A stretch of DNA of 64,000 nucleotides from JAGWBD01 sp965197455. GTDB taxonomy: Bacteria > Chloroflexota > Anaerolineae > Aggregatilineales > Phototrophicaceae. The stretch lies in NCBI GenBank assembly GCA_965197455.1, contig OZ240208.1, positions 2,604,001 through 2,668,000 of the forward strand, given 5' to 3'. This document shows positions 43,227 to 52,079 of this stretch, piece by piece. Made by a program: the position numbers and the translations under genes. Positions within the stretch are counted from its first letter, which is position 1, and every line of letters begins with the position of its first letter. The notes beneath the pieces were generated by a model, which searched no databases, was not told the origin of the DNA, and worked only from the letters and a program-made list of their open reading frames with translations.

Positions 43227-44264
43227 TTGCGGACGACGGGCAGCGTGGCGCCAACCTTTTACATCCTGCACGGAAGCCAGGAGCTGCTTCTGCATGAGGG
43301 GCTGGAACGCCTGCGTGCCAGGATGCCCGCAGCCAGCGCTGACCTGAACATCACGGAGCTGGACGGCAGCAGCGTCCGCGTGGCGGAGGTGCTCAACCTC
43401 GCCAGCACCAGCCCCTTTCTCGCCAAACAGCGTCTGGTCATTGTTCATGGTCTGCTCACCTGGCTGGGCCGCGCGGGGGCAGGCAAGACCGGCAAACGTG
43501 AGGCCGACGCCCTGTATCAAGGGTTGCCCGGCCTGCCGCCTTCGGCGCGGCTGGTGCTGGTCGAACAGCGGGACCTGGAGCCGACGGAGCGCGGGCGCAA
43601 GCGCAGCAATCGCTTCGTACAGCTGGCGCAGGGTGAGGACAGCGGCTATACGCAGGCCTTTCGTGCACCTCAAGACCTCGGCTCATGGATTCAACGGCGG
43701 GCGCAGGGCAGCTACGGCGCGGAAATCGAACGCAGCGCGGCCCATGCGCTGGCGGACCTGGCGCGCGGCGATCTGCGACGTGTGGACAACGAACTGCTCA
43801 AACTGGCGAGCTATGTGGACAATGCGCGCGCCATCAACGAGGAAGACCTGGCGCTGCTGACGCCCTGGGTGGCCGAAGCGCGCACCTTCGACCTGACCGA
43901 TGCGATTGCCGAACGCCGCACGAAAGTGGCGCAGGAGCTGCTGCAACAGATGCTGGCCGAGGACACCAGCAGCGACGGCCTGATCCTTTTCGCCACCGTC
44001 GTGACGCATTTTCGGCGCCTGCTGCTGGCCAGCGAGCACCTGCTACTTAACAATGGCTCGGCGCAGGGCATGGCGCAGGCGCTGGGCGTCCGGCCGGGCA
44101 GATACCTGAACAAGCTGCAGCAACAGTCGAGCCGCTTTTCACTGGCGGACTTGGAAGACATCTATCGCAAGCTGCAGGAAGATGACCTGGCGCTGAAGAC
44201 CGGTCGCCTGCGCGCCGGTCTGGCGCTGGAGCTGCTGGTGGCCGGCCTCGCCTGGCAGGCCTGA
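43227..44264 (+). CDS. holA: DNA polymerase III delta subunit
   Basis: 345 residues. The HolA pattern is recognisable: FYILHGSQELLLHEGLERL at the start, then SPFLAKQRLVIVHGLL, ALADLARGDLRRVDNELLKLASY in the AAA-like lid, and a C-terminal helical collar domain with ALGVRPGRYLNKLQQQS and RLRAGLALELLVAGL. Delta opens the sliding clamp within the clamp loader. The reading frame starts with TTG at 43227; a GTG at 43245 is an alternative. It is divergent from the FixH-like gene. Confidence 0.87.
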   Translation: MRTTGSVAPTFYILHGSQELLLHEGLERLRARMPAASADLNITELDGSSVRVAEVLNLASTSPFLAKQRLVIVHGLLTWLGRAGAGKTGKREADALYQGLPGLPPSARLVLVEQRDLEPTERGRKRSNRFVQLAQGEDSGYTQAFRAPQDLGSWIQRRAQGSYGAEIERSAAHALADLARGDLRRVDNELLKLASYVDNARAINEEDLALLTPWVAEARTFDLTDAIAERRTKVAQELLQQMLAEDTSSDGLILFATVVTHFRRLLLASEHLLLNNGSAQGMAQALGVRPGRYLNKLQQQSSRFSLADLEDIYRKLQEDDLALKTGRLRAGLALELLVAGLAWQA

Positions 44265-44339
44265 ACGCCCGGCTTTGCAACATCCTGGCCGGTTCATCGT
44301 AGAGTCATGCAAGACTGCATGGAAGTGAGGGTGCAAGAG

Positions 44340-44684
44340 ATGAGCGTACTCGGGATCATCGTGCTGGTTGTGCTGGTCTTGATAGGGTTTCAGGCGCTGG
44401 CAGCGGTGCTGGGCCTGACCATCGGCCTGATTATCGCCCTGCTGCCGGCGATGTTCACCGGCTTCCTGGCCGGGCACATCATGAGCGGCGCCGGTTATGG
44501 CGTGGTCGCCAACGCCCTGCTGGGCCTGGGCGGCGGCATCGTCGGCAACATCTTGCTGAATGTGCTGGGCATCAACGTCGGCGACGGCTGGATCGAGCGC
44601 ATCATGGTGGGCGTGGTCGGCGCGATTGTGCTGGTGTGGCTGGGGCGCGTCGTGGGCTCCGGTGAGAAGCGCAAGGCTTACTGA
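44340..44684 (+). CDS. GlsB/YeaQ/YmgE-type small membrane protein
   Basis: 114 residues, very hydrophobic, with three to four membrane helices. It contains TGFLAGHIMSGAGYGVVANALLGLGGGIVGNILL, the Gly-rich pattern of the transglycosylase-associated GlsB/YeaQ family. The N-terminus has an extra helix pair compared with the usual 80-residue members. The function of the family is unclear; it is often stress-induced. The ATG at 44340 follows the AAGAG of GCAAGAG. The 3' end overlaps the convergent TOPRIM gene by 7 bases. Confidence 0.8.
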   Translation: MSVLGIIVLVVLVLIGFQALAAVLGLTIGLIIALLPAMFTGFLAGHIMSGAGYGVVANALLGLGGGIVGNILLNVLGINVGDGWIERIMVGVVGAIVLVWLGRVVGSGEKRKAY

Positions 44685-45295
44685 GCGGACTGGCTCTGCA
44701 GCGTCTCCAGCGCGTGGATGCAACGCGCCAGGCTGTCGGAGTTGCGCGCTGCGACTTCCGGGCGCCAGTGAAACTGTGTGAACTGCAGCAGGTTGGCTAC
44801 ATAGTCCGGTCCAACCCGGCGGCCACTGCCAGGCACCGGAAGCATGGCCTGTTTCAATTTTGTTCTACGGCACCTTGCGGCAATCAGGTCGAGCAGTGCT
44901 TGTTTGGGGTCTAATTCCTCGTCAGGACTTGCTGGAAAGCGAGATCTGTTGATGCCGGTGAAGTCCTCCATTTGCTCGAAATCTGCCATGAGCCATGCCT
45001 CGCTGGCGCGGACTGCGAAGCGCAGCGCCATCTTGTCTGAAGGCGCAGGCAGGAACTGCCGCAGGTATTCCGGGGCGCACCCGGCATCTTTGTCAAGATC
45101 CATAACAACCAGCCAGTTGCTGCCGAACCTGGCTGACTGGTTGTATCCGCCAAGCTTGTTCAGGATTTTGGATTTCCCACCCGCCACCTTGATGCTGTAC
45201 TTGTAGATTCCTGTCGCATTAAGGAGTTTGGCGACAACAGCCTTGTCGGTTACTCCTTCCACCACGGTCTTCAATGGCGCAACAATTTCAGGCAT
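44678..45295 (-). CDS. DUF4276-type TOPRIM nuclease-like protein
   Basis: 205 residues. TOPRIM-like features are TVVEGVTDKAVV (Glu13), WLVVMDLDKDAGC (Asp66/68/70) and the DUF4276 hallmark ASEAWLMADFEQM (99-110). A conserved-type KQALLDLIAARCRR segment follows. The gene is 11 bases after an AAA ATPase gene on the same strand. Paired ATPase and TOPRIM proteins occur in several anti-phage systems (OLD/Gabija-like, PARIS). The GC content of the pair is lower than that of its neighbours, especially the ATPase. A defence role is inferred from the pairing. Confidence 0.72.
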   Translation of the reverse strand: MPEIVAPLKTVVEGVTDKAVVAKLLNATGIYKYSIKVAGGKSKILNKLGGYNQSARFGSNWLVVMDLDKDAGCAPEYLRQFLPAPSDKMALRFAVRASEAWLMADFEQMEDFTGINRSRFPASPDEELDPKQALLDLIAARCRRTKLKQAMLPVPGSGRRVGPDYVANLLQFTQFHWRPEVAARNSDSLARCIHALETLQSQSAQ

Positions 45296-45306
45296 GTATG
45301 TGATGC

Positions 45307-46452
45307 TTACAAGAGCGCAATTTTGTACAGATCTGCAGGTTGGGTACGTACCAGCGCAACGTCCGCAATCGACAATCCAGCCTCGAGTTCACGCATAATA
45401 ATCTCGTTTTCTGCGCACAGGAGGACTTCCGTCCCCTGTTCAGAAGGGCGCATCAGTAAAGTTTCGTGGGCGCCGATGCCTTCATCCTCCAGCAGTTCGG
45501 CGCTATGCGTGCTGATAAAGGTCTGACGCAGCGGCTTTCCCTGATGCGAGCGTTGAATGGCGTACATCAGTTGTGGCAGAAGCTGCACGACACCGTGGTG
45601 CAGGGAAATCTCGGGCTCCTCCAGCAAAAAGGGACCTTCTCCATCCTGCAGCGCCCAAAGCAGACCGATCAGGCGTAAGGTGCCATCTGAAAACTCGCGC
45701 TCGGTTTGCCATTTCCCTTTTGGCCGCCAGTGTCGGTATTTCGCGCGTAAATGAGGTTTTCCGACCTTGTCTTGCCAGAGCGTGACTTCAGAGAGTTGCG
45801 GCACTACACTACGCAACGCTTTCTGGATTCTCTCCAGACGCGCTTTCCTTGTGCTCGCGTGGGATTTCGCAATCTGCTCAAGAAAGTCACTGCCATAGGG
45901 ATCGTTCTGGTACCCGGCGGCGGTTCTTTCCGGTTCTCGCACCAGCTGTGGGACCGTATGTATAAAGTGAATTGACTCAAAAAAACTGGCGATTTCCCGA
46001 AAGCCCTGGTTGGTGCTGACATGCTCCAGGTGAGTTCGGCCAAGACGCGCTACGTCCTTCTTATCTGTCCTGTTTGGCCTGTCCAGAATTAGCTCGTCGG
46101 CCTGGTTCCAGATTTTTTCCTCGCACAGGATCGGCGGGCTGCGGTCCTCCTGATTAAACACGATGCGGTAACGCCACAAACGGCATTCATCCGTGCCAAT
46201 GTCGACTTCGATAGCAATGTTGCTGTCTTGTCGCGCGGCCAGGCTCCGGATGGAAGGAACGCCACCACGATCACTGATCGCCTTCTCAAAATCTCCGCCG
46301 GAAATGACGAGTTCATGCAGGAAGCGCAGCGCGTCGAGGAAATTCGACTTGCCACTTGCGTTTGCGCCGACCAGGAAAACGCGCGTTGACACCGGCACGT
46401 CGACTTTGCCGAAGTTTCGCCAGTTTTCCAGTTTGATACGCGAGAATTGCAT
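45307..46452 (-). CDS. AAA_21/RecF-like SMC-family ATPase paired with a TOPRIM protein
   Basis: 381 residues. It begins MQFSRIKLENWRNFGKVDV and has Walker A LVGANASGKSNFLDALRFLHEL (29-36), an ABC-like signature FSDGTLRLIGLLWAL, Walker B PFLLEEPEISLHHGVV and a switch His in TFISTHSAELL. The domain layout is that of AAA_21/OLD-type ATPases. With the downstream TOPRIM protein it makes a two-gene module. A TACAAT box lies 32 bases upstream of the ATG. It is divergent from lutB. Confidence 0.88.
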   Translation of the reverse strand: MQFSRIKLENWRNFGKVDVPVSTRVFLVGANASGKSNFLDALRFLHELVISGGDFEKAISDRGGVPSIRSLAARQDSNIAIEVDIGTDECRLWRYRIVFNQEDRSPPILCEEKIWNQADELILDRPNRTDKKDVARLGRTHLEHVSTNQGFREIASFFESIHFIHTVPQLVREPERTAAGYQNDPYGSDFLEQIAKSHASTRKARLERIQKALRSVVPQLSEVTLWQDKVGKPHLRAKYRHWRPKGKWQTEREFSDGTLRLIGLLWALQDGEGPFLLEEPEISLHHGVVQLLPQLMYAIQRSHQGKPLRQTFISTHSAELLEDEGIGAHETLLMRPSEQGTEVLLCAENEIIMRELEAGLSIADVALVRTQPADLYKIALL

Positions 46453-46484
46453 CTTCAGGCCTTTCGGATGATCTCGTCCCCGTC

Positions 46485-46490
46485 ATTGTA
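46485..46490 (-). promoter_or_regulatory. Putative -10 box (TACAAT) for the AAA ATPase-TOPRIM pair
   Basis: ATGCTACAAT on the minus strand, 32 bases upstream of the ATG at 46452. Confidence 0.4.
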
Positions 46491-46570
46491 GCATCCCGAT
46501 CGCAACTGGCGCCTGGGCGCGTGGCGGGTTAGCATCCTGCGCGTCGCCGACTGAAGCCGAAAGGCCCTTC

Positions 46571-48007
46571 GTGGAACTCAAGGCCAACCAGTTTCCCCAG
46601 GCCGCCAGCCGCGCCCTGCAGGATCCGCAACTGAAAATCGCGCTCGACCGGGGCGCGCGCTCAGCCGACGTGCTGCGCGTGGAGAGCATGAACGCGACCA
46701 GCGGCGCCGAGGCCTTGCGGCAGCAGGGGCGTGGCGCCAGGCTGCGTGGCCTGGCCGACCTGCCCGAGCTGCTGGAACAGGCCGAGGCGCAGATCACGGC
46801 GCGCGGCGGCCATGTGCTGTGGGCGCTGGACGCCGACGAGGCCAACCAGCATGTGCTGGACATTTGCGAGCGCCATGCGCTGAAGTTCGGCGTCAAGAGC
46901 AAGAGCATGGTCACCGAGGAGCTCAACCTGGTGCCTGTGCTGGCGGAGCATGACATCCACATGCTGGAGACGGACCTCGGCGAGTTCGTGGTGCAGATCG
47001 ACGAAAGTCGCCCCAGCCACATCGTCGCGCCCATCATGCACATGACGAAGGAAAGGATTCACGAACTCTTCGTCGAGAAGCTGGGCATGGAGTCGCTGGA
47101 AGGCGAAGTCGACCCACAGGTCATGACTCGTTTCGCCCGACGCCATTTGCGCGCCAAATACTTTGAGGCGGACTTCGGCATCACCGGCGGCAACTTCCTG
47201 ATCGCCGAGACCGGCACCATCGCTCTTACCACCAACGAAGGCAACGCGCGCCTCGGCACCGCGCTGCAGCGCGTGCACATCGCCGTCGTCGGCATCGAAA
47301 AGGTCATCCCCACCTGGGAGGACTACGCCACGCTGGCGCAGACCCTGGCGCGCAGCGCAACCGGACAGAAGCTTTCCGTCTACAGCACGCTCTACAACGG
47401 GCCGGCGGAACCGGCGGAAGGCGACGGGCCGCAGCACTTCTACCTCATCCTGGTCGACAACGGCCGCAGTTCGATCTACGGCACGACCTATTCGGAGGCG
47501 CTGGCCTGCATCCGCTGCGGCGCCTGCCTGAACACCTGTCCCGTCTACCAGAACGTGGGCGGCCACGCCTACGGCGCGGTCTATCCCGGGCCCATCGGCT
47601 CGGTCATCACGCCGCTGCTGCAGGGCCGCGAGAACGCCACGCCACTGCCCTTCGCCAGCAGCCTCTGCGGCGCCTGCAAGGAAGCCTGCCCGGTCGACAT
47701 CAACATTCCCGACATGCTGCTGCAGTTGCGCCACGAACTGCAGGAGCAGCAAAGCCCGATGTGGCGCATGGGGATGCAGGCCTGGGGCTGGAGCTTCAGC
47801 CATCCTCTGCTCTACGAGGCGGGGCGCAAGGTCACTGCCGCGCTCAGCAACGCCATTGCGCCGGAAGGATCGGCTCACCGCAACCTGCCCGGGCCGCTGG
47901 GCGCCTGGACCGACTATCGCGATTTCCCGTCCTTCCCGGCTGAATCCTTCCGTGACTGGTGGCGCCGGGAACGCGCGGATAACACAGATCAGGACGGCAA
48001 GGCATGA
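46571..48007 (+). CDS. lutB: LutB-like iron-sulfur lactate utilization protein
   Basis: 478 residues. An N-terminal LUD domain (about 65-290) includes TGGNFLIAETGTIALTTNEGNARLG. It is followed by two ferredoxin Cys clusters: CIRCGACLNTCP (Cys313/316/319/323) and CGACKEACPV (Cys366/369/373). This is the LutB/LldF architecture. In Bacillus, LutABC oxidises L-lactate to pyruvate. Here lutC follows with a 4-base overlap, but lutA, encoding the Cys-rich domain protein, is not in the window. The GTG at 46571 is used as start. Confidence 0.92.
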   Translation: MELKANQFPQAASRALQDPQLKIALDRGARSADVLRVESMNATSGAEALRQQGRGARLRGLADLPELLEQAEAQITARGGHVLWALDADEANQHVLDICERHALKFGVKSKSMVTEELNLVPVLAEHDIHMLETDLGEFVVQIDESRPSHIVAPIMHMTKERIHELFVEKLGMESLEGEVDPQVMTRFARRHLRAKYFEADFGITGGNFLIAETGTIALTTNEGNARLGTALQRVHIAVVGIEKVIPTWEDYATLAQTLARSATGQKLSVYSTLYNGPAEPAEGDGPQHFYLILVDNGRSSIYGTTYSEALACIRCGACLNTCPVYQNVGGHAYGAVYPGPIGSVITPLLQGRENATPLPFASSLCGACKEACPVDINIPDMLLQLRHELQEQQSPMWRMGMQAWGWSFSHPLLYEAGRKVTAALSNAIAPEGSAHRNLPGPLGAWTDYRDFPSFPAESFRDWWRRERADNTDQDGKA

Positions 48008-48675
48008 GCACGGCGCGCGAGCAAATCCTGGGCCGCCTGCGCAGCGCGCGTGACGGGTTGCCGCCCGCGCCGCCGCGCCCGACGCACTATCAGGCCGTCA
48101 CTATTCTTGAGGATGAATCGCCGGCGGCCTTGCTGGCGTGCTTCACAACCGAGCTGGAACGCCTGGAGGGCGAGGTGTTCGTGGCCGCGGACGAGGCGGC
48201 CGCGCTGGCGCGCCTGCTGTACTTGCTGGCGGAGTGTGAAGCGCGTACGGTGCTGACCTGGGACTGGCAGCACATTCCGCTGCCGGGACTGGCAGCGGCG
48301 CTGGCCAGCGCAGGCATCACGGCCTTGCAGCCCGCAGCCGACAACCACGAGGCCTGCGAGGTGGCGCAAGCCGGCATCAGCGGCGTCGACGCGGCCCTCG
48401 CGGCCACCGGCTCGCTGGTGGTCAGCACCGCGCCGGGCATGGGCCGCCTGCCCACACTGCTGCCGCCGCTGCACATTGCCTTGCTGCGTCTGGATCAGCT
48501 GCTGCCGGGCCTGGAGGCCTGGGTGGCGCAGCAGCGTACCGACGAGCTGGCACAGCTGGGGACGCGCAGCAACTTCTGCATCATCTCCGGCCCCAGCCGC
48601 ACGGCCGACATCGAGAAAAAACTGGTGCTGGGCATGCATGGCCCGGCGGCCCTGCAGGTGATCGTGCTGGCCTGA
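48004..48675 (+). CDS. lutC: LutC-like LUD domain protein
   Basis: 223 residues forming a single LUD (DUF162) domain, with AGISGVDAALAATGSLVVSTAPGMGRLPTLLPPLHIALL and the C-terminal NFCIISGPSRTADIEKKLVLGMHGP, both strongly conserved in LutC/LldG. It works with LutB in L-lactate oxidation. Its ATG overlaps the lutB stop (ATGA), so translation is coupled. It converges on the HAD phosphatase gene with 12 bases between stops. Confidence 0.92.
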   Translation: MSTAREQILGRLRSARDGLPPAPPRPTHYQAVTILEDESPAALLACFTTELERLEGEVFVAADEAAALARLLYLLAECEARTVLTWDWQHIPLPGLAAALASAGITALQPAADNHEACEVAQAGISGVDAALAATGSLVVSTAPGMGRLPTLLPPLHIALLRLDQLLPGLEAWVAQQRTDELAQLGTRSNFCIISGPSRTADIEKKLVLGMHGPAALQVIVLA

Positions 48676-48687
48676 AGCAGGCGCTGC

Positions 48688-49356
48688 TCACACGCCGCAC
48701 AGCGGCAACAAATCAGTCATCTTGTCCAGCAAATGATCAGGCTGCGCGGCCAGCAGGTCTGCGCGTGTGCTTAAGCCGGTGGTCACGGCCACGGCCCGCG
48801 CGCCCAGGGCGCGCGCGCAGGCGACATCCGCCGGCGTGTCGCCCACCACGGTGACCTGTTGGGCTGTGATGCTCTGGCCGCTGTGGGCGCAGGCGCGTTC
48901 CAGGGCGAGGGCGGGCAGCGCATTGCGGGTCGCGGCTTCGTTGCCGCAGGCGCGCACGGGGAACCAGGCCGGGTCGAAGCCGGCGGCCTCCAGCTTGAGC
49001 GGAGTGGTGGTGGCGGAGTTGCCGGTCACGATGCCGGTGATGATATCGGGCCGCTTGCGCAGCGCGTGCAGCGTCTGCAGGGCGCCTGGCAGCGGCACCA
49101 GCTCAAACTCCGGCAACAGGTCGCGCAGGTGTCGCTGGAGGCAAAGCTCGTAGGCGGGCATGTGACGGCCGATCTCCGCCTCGCTCAGGTCAAGGATTTC
49201 ACACAGGGAGCCCCAGTCGGTCTTGCCGCCGAAGCTGTGCGTTTCGAGGCGGCCGCTGGTGCCGAAGAACTCGAGCAGGGCGCGGCGGGTGGAGGCACGC
49301 CCGATGCCGTGGCCGTCCAGCAGCGTCCCGTCGATGTCGAAGAGGACGAGTTGCAC
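48688..49356 (-). CDS. HAD-superfamily phosphatase (phosphoglycolate phosphatase-like)
   Basis: 222 residues. HAD motif I is LFDIDGTLLDG, motif II is GIVTGNSATT, motif III lies near KLEAAGFD, and motif IV is VVGDTPADVACARALGARAVAV. The helical cap between motifs I and II (about 15-85) marks a C1-cap member like Gph or PPase relatives. The substrate is a small phosphomonoester that cannot be specified. The stop of the tandem thioredoxin gene lies 1 base upstream of its start. Confidence 0.88.
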   Translation of the reverse strand: MQLVLFDIDGTLLDGHGIGRASTRRALLEFFGTSGRLETHSFGGKTDWGSLCEILDLSEAEIGRHMPAYELCLQRHLRDLLPEFELVPLPGALQTLHALRKRPDIITGIVTGNSATTTPLKLEAAGFDPAWFPVRACGNEAATRNALPALALERACAHSGQSITAQQVTVVGDTPADVACARALGARAVAVTTGLSTRADLLAAQPDHLLDKMTDLLPLCGV

Positions 49357-49357
49357 T

Positions 49358-50104
49358 TTACAGGGGCGCCTGTTCGGGTCCCGCGGCGGGGATGTCCAGC
49401 TCGATGAGTTGCTGCACCAGATCGCGCAGGGTGGGCTCGGGCAGCGCGCCGGGCTGACTGAAGACGATGTTGCGACTCTTGAAGAGCATGAGGGTGGGGA
49501 TGCTCTGGATGCCGAACTGCGCCGAAAGGCCGGGGTTTTCGTCCACGTTGACCTTGGCGATACGGATCTTGCCGGCGAACTCCGCGGCCAGTTTGTCCAG
49601 TATGGGCCCGACCATGCGGCAGGGGCCGCACCATTCCGCCCAGAAATCGACCAGCACCGGCAGCGGCCAGTCGATCACTTCCTGCTGAAAGTCCGCGTCA
49701 CCCACGGCGACGGGCGCAGCCTCAACGATGGTCTGCCGTGGCGCTTCTGCTTCAGGTTCGGGCGGTGGCGGCGGATTGATCTCGGCGACGCGCACGTTCA
49801 TCTGCTCAATGGCCAGCGGCATGTCGCTGCCCCAGGGCTTCGCGCGCCGCAGGACCGTCTCGCCGCAATACCAGCCGACCAGCAGGGGACTGCCCTCTGC
49901 CTTGAAGAGTGCGGCGGCGCGCGGGTTGCTGTCCGGGTCGATTTGCGCGAAGTGCATGTCCGGTTGCTCGGTGACGGCCTTGCGGAAGGCGGTGACGAAG
50001 TCGCCGCGCAGCCCGCCACCGCCGGCGAGCAGCAGCATCACAGGCTGGTCGCCCAGCAGCACCTGGTCAAGTGAGTCGTCAGTCAGTACCTGGGGTTCCT
50101 GCAT
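49358..50104 (-). CDS. Thioredoxin-domain protein with a non-catalytic N-terminal thioredoxin-like domain
   Basis: 248 residues. The C-terminal half (about 125-245) is a canonical thioredoxin with WAEWCGPCRMVGPIL (Cys159/Cys162) and the cis-Pro loop IQSIPTLMLF. The N-terminal half (1-110) has a similar length and order but lacks a CxxC pair, and a Pro/Glu linker joins the two. This could hold a client or partner next to the active domain. It probably reduces cytoplasmic disulfides. A TACACT box lies about 30 bases upstream. Confidence 0.88.
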   Translation of the reverse strand: MQEPQVLTDDSLDQVLLGDQPVMLLLAGGGGLRGDFVTAFRKAVTEQPDMHFAQIDPDSNPRAAALFKAEGSPLLVGWYCGETVLRRAKPWGSDMPLAIEQMNVRVAEINPPPPPEPEAEAPRQTIVEAAPVAVGDADFQQEVIDWPLPVLVDFWAEWCGPCRMVGPILDKLAAEFAGKIRIAKVNVDENPGLSAQFGIQSIPTLMLFKSRNIVFSQPGALPEPTLRDLVQQLIELDIPAAGPEQAPL

Positions 50105-50133
50105 GGGGCCGCGCTCCCTTTCCGTCTGCGGCC

Positions 50134-50139
50134 AGTGTA
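50134..50139 (-). promoter_or_regulatory. Putative -10 box (TACACT) for the tandem thioredoxin gene
   Basis: ACGCTACACT on the minus strand, 29 bases upstream of the ATG at 50104. Confidence 0.4.
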
Positions 50140-50329
50140 GCGTCGGCGGCGCAGGGACTCAAGACAAGGTGTGCTAACTGACATGCTGGAGATCAAGATT
50201 CAGTGTATGTAATCGCTAAGCTCAAAATGGGAAACTTTCTATTTCCCAATCTTGCTGCTTGAATGGATACAAATGCAACACTACAATCACAGTCCATCTC
50301 GGCTTAGAGGCGGGGGATTTGAGGTAGCA

Positions 50330-51433
50330 GTGAACAAAGTTAGGAATGTTGAGATGTTCGAAGAAAGAGATCCAAGCGTAATGGAAACAGCCGGGATGCA
50401 AGAATTCTCGATTTATAGCTATGGAGCCGACTATGACGTAGCGGGTTTAGTTCGTCGGTTGGAAATCAAGGACATAAAGATACCTGAGTTTCAGAGAAAG
50501 TTTGTTTGGTCAAAAGAACGTGCCAGTCGTTTCATTGAATCCCTATTGGTCGGGCTACCTGTACCAGGCATTTTTCTTTACAAAGAAAAGGATAGCGAAA
50601 TCCTAGAGGTAATAGATGGCCAGCAGCGTTTACGTACATTGCAAGCGTTCTTAAGTGGTAAAGCTGCCTTTGGCAGTAATGAGGAAAAAGATTTTGATTT
50701 GCAGGGTGAAGGTATTGAACAGAAATTCGTCGGGCTAACCTTCGAAAAATTAGGAGAAAGGTATAGAAGGAAACTGGAAAATTCGATTATCCACGCGACA
50801 ATAATTCGTCAAGACAAACCAGATAATGAGGGGAATAGCAAATACTTTGTATTTGAAAGGCTAAATACAGAAACTTCGCAATTGTCTGATCAAGAAATTA
50901 GAGCCGCTATTTATCAAGGCAAATTCAACAACTTAATCCAAAAACTGAACCACTATTCTCCTTGGCGTGCCTTATATAGTGGTAGTGGCAATACTGATCC
51001 GGACAAAAGAAGGCGGGATGAAGAACTGATATTGCGCTTCTTCGCAATGTACTACACTGATGTGGACCAGTATTCAGCGCCAATGAAATCCTTTTTGAAT
51101 CGCTTTATGTCACGGAACCGTCAATTGTCCAACCTAAATGAGGAAGATATGCAACGCATTTTCGATACTGCAGTGGAGACTATATTGAAATGCATCGGTG
51201 AAGATGCATTTCGTCCATACGGTAGAAGAAATGTGGCCGTGACGGAAGCAGTAATGGTTGGTGTTGCTCTGGGTCTGGAAGGTGCCACAACAGGGCCTTC
51301 CATGAGAGACCGCTACGACAAACTCGTTAAGCACGCCGATTTCTCAAAATCTGTATCAAGAGGTACTTCACAAGCTAAAAACGTGCGTAGCCGAATTAAG
51401 CTAGCGACTGAAGCGTTTGCGACTACTGAGTAA
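50330..51433 (+). CDS. DUF262 (GmrS/ParB-like nuclease fold) protein
   Basis: About 367 residues from the GTG at 50330, which follows GAGGT. In-frame starts at 50273 or 50396 are also possible. The DUF262 core has KIPEFQRKFVWSKERASRFIESLLVGLPVPGIFLY and the signature VIDGQQRLRTLQAFL (DGQQR at about 96-100). The helical part continues with YFVFERLNTETSQLSDQEIRAAIYQG. DUF262 domains appear in type IV restriction (GmrSD) and other defence proteins, with the DGQQR motif proposed to act in NTP hydrolysis or DNA cleavage. Its GC content is strikingly low compared with the surrounding genes. The HEPN gene follows after 10 bases. Confidence 0.85.
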   Translation: MNKVRNVEMFEERDPSVMETAGMQEFSIYSYGADYDVAGLVRRLEIKDIKIPEFQRKFVWSKERASRFIESLLVGLPVPGIFLYKEKDSEILEVIDGQQRLRTLQAFLSGKAAFGSNEEKDFDLQGEGIEQKFVGLTFEKLGERYRRKLENSIIHATIIRQDKPDNEGNSKYFVFERLNTETSQLSDQEIRAAIYQGKFNNLIQKLNHYSPWRALYSGSGNTDPDKRRRDEELILRFFAMYYTDVDQYSAPMKSFLNRFMSRNRQLSNLNEEDMQRIFDTAVETILKCIGEDAFRPYGRRNVAVTEAVMVGVALGLEGATTGPSMRDRYDKLVKHADFSKSVSRGTSQAKNVRSRIKLATEAFATTE

Positions 51434-51443
51434 CGCTTTTTAA

Positions 51444-51974
51444 ATGCACTCGGTTATTGATGGCCAATTTGACCGTCTCAGCCAGCTATTCGACCAAGCA
51501 AGTGACTTGGCTGAAATGGACGATGTTGACGAAGAAGTGAAGTCACATTTCGCTTTTTACCTCTGTGTGCTGACTTCTGGCTACATCGAGTCCTCATTGA
51601 GAACAATTCTCCGAGAGTATATGCGATCGCGTGTGTCACAGGAGCCATTGTCTCTGGAGCCACACGTTAGGGCCTTTGTAGAGATTAACGTAAATCGTAT
51701 ATTGAATCGCACTTTTAATCCTAGTAGAGAACGTGTTCTCGATCTGTTATCTGAATTTAGTGACGATTGGAAGGATGAAATCAAATCCAGGACAAGAGAT
51801 GAGTTGGGTGCTGCCTTGGATAGCATTGTAAGCAACAGGAATAACATAGTTCATGGTGAAAACTCGGATCTAACCCTCCCCAGGCTTCTAATATATTTTG
51901 GCCACGCGCAGGAAGTTGTAAAGCTCGTGTACGAGCAGTGCAACCCGGCAGATGCGGCCAAGAGCAACACCTAG
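51444..51974 (+). CDS. HEPN-domain (RiboL-PSP-HEPN-like) protein paired with DUF262
   Basis: 176 residues, helical. The HEPN ribonuclease motif is VSNRNNIVHGENS, an R-x4-H arrangement with Arg132 and His137. The N-terminal part HFAFYLCVLTSGYIESSLRTILREYM fits the RiboL-PSP/MAE_28990 HEPN group. HEPN proteins are RNases common in toxin-antitoxin and abortive-infection systems. It is 10 bases after the DUF262 gene and shares its low GC content, so the two form a probable defence pair. Confidence 0.78.
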   Translation: MHSVIDGQFDRLSQLFDQASDLAEMDDVDEEVKSHFAFYLCVLTSGYIESSLRTILREYMRSRVSQEPLSLEPHVRAFVEINVNRILNRTFNPSRERVLDLLSEFSDDWKDEIKSRTRDELGAALDSIVSNRNNIVHGENSDLTLPRLLIYFGHAQEVVKLVYEQCNPADAAKSNT

Positions 51975-52079
51975 CCAGAGACTTCAAAAAAAGCGTAGAT
52001 ATACCCGCGGTCGATTGGCGCGCGCGGGGCGTGTATAGTTCGGGCGCGGAGCTTCTGTTGGCAGGGCCGACTGGCTGTC

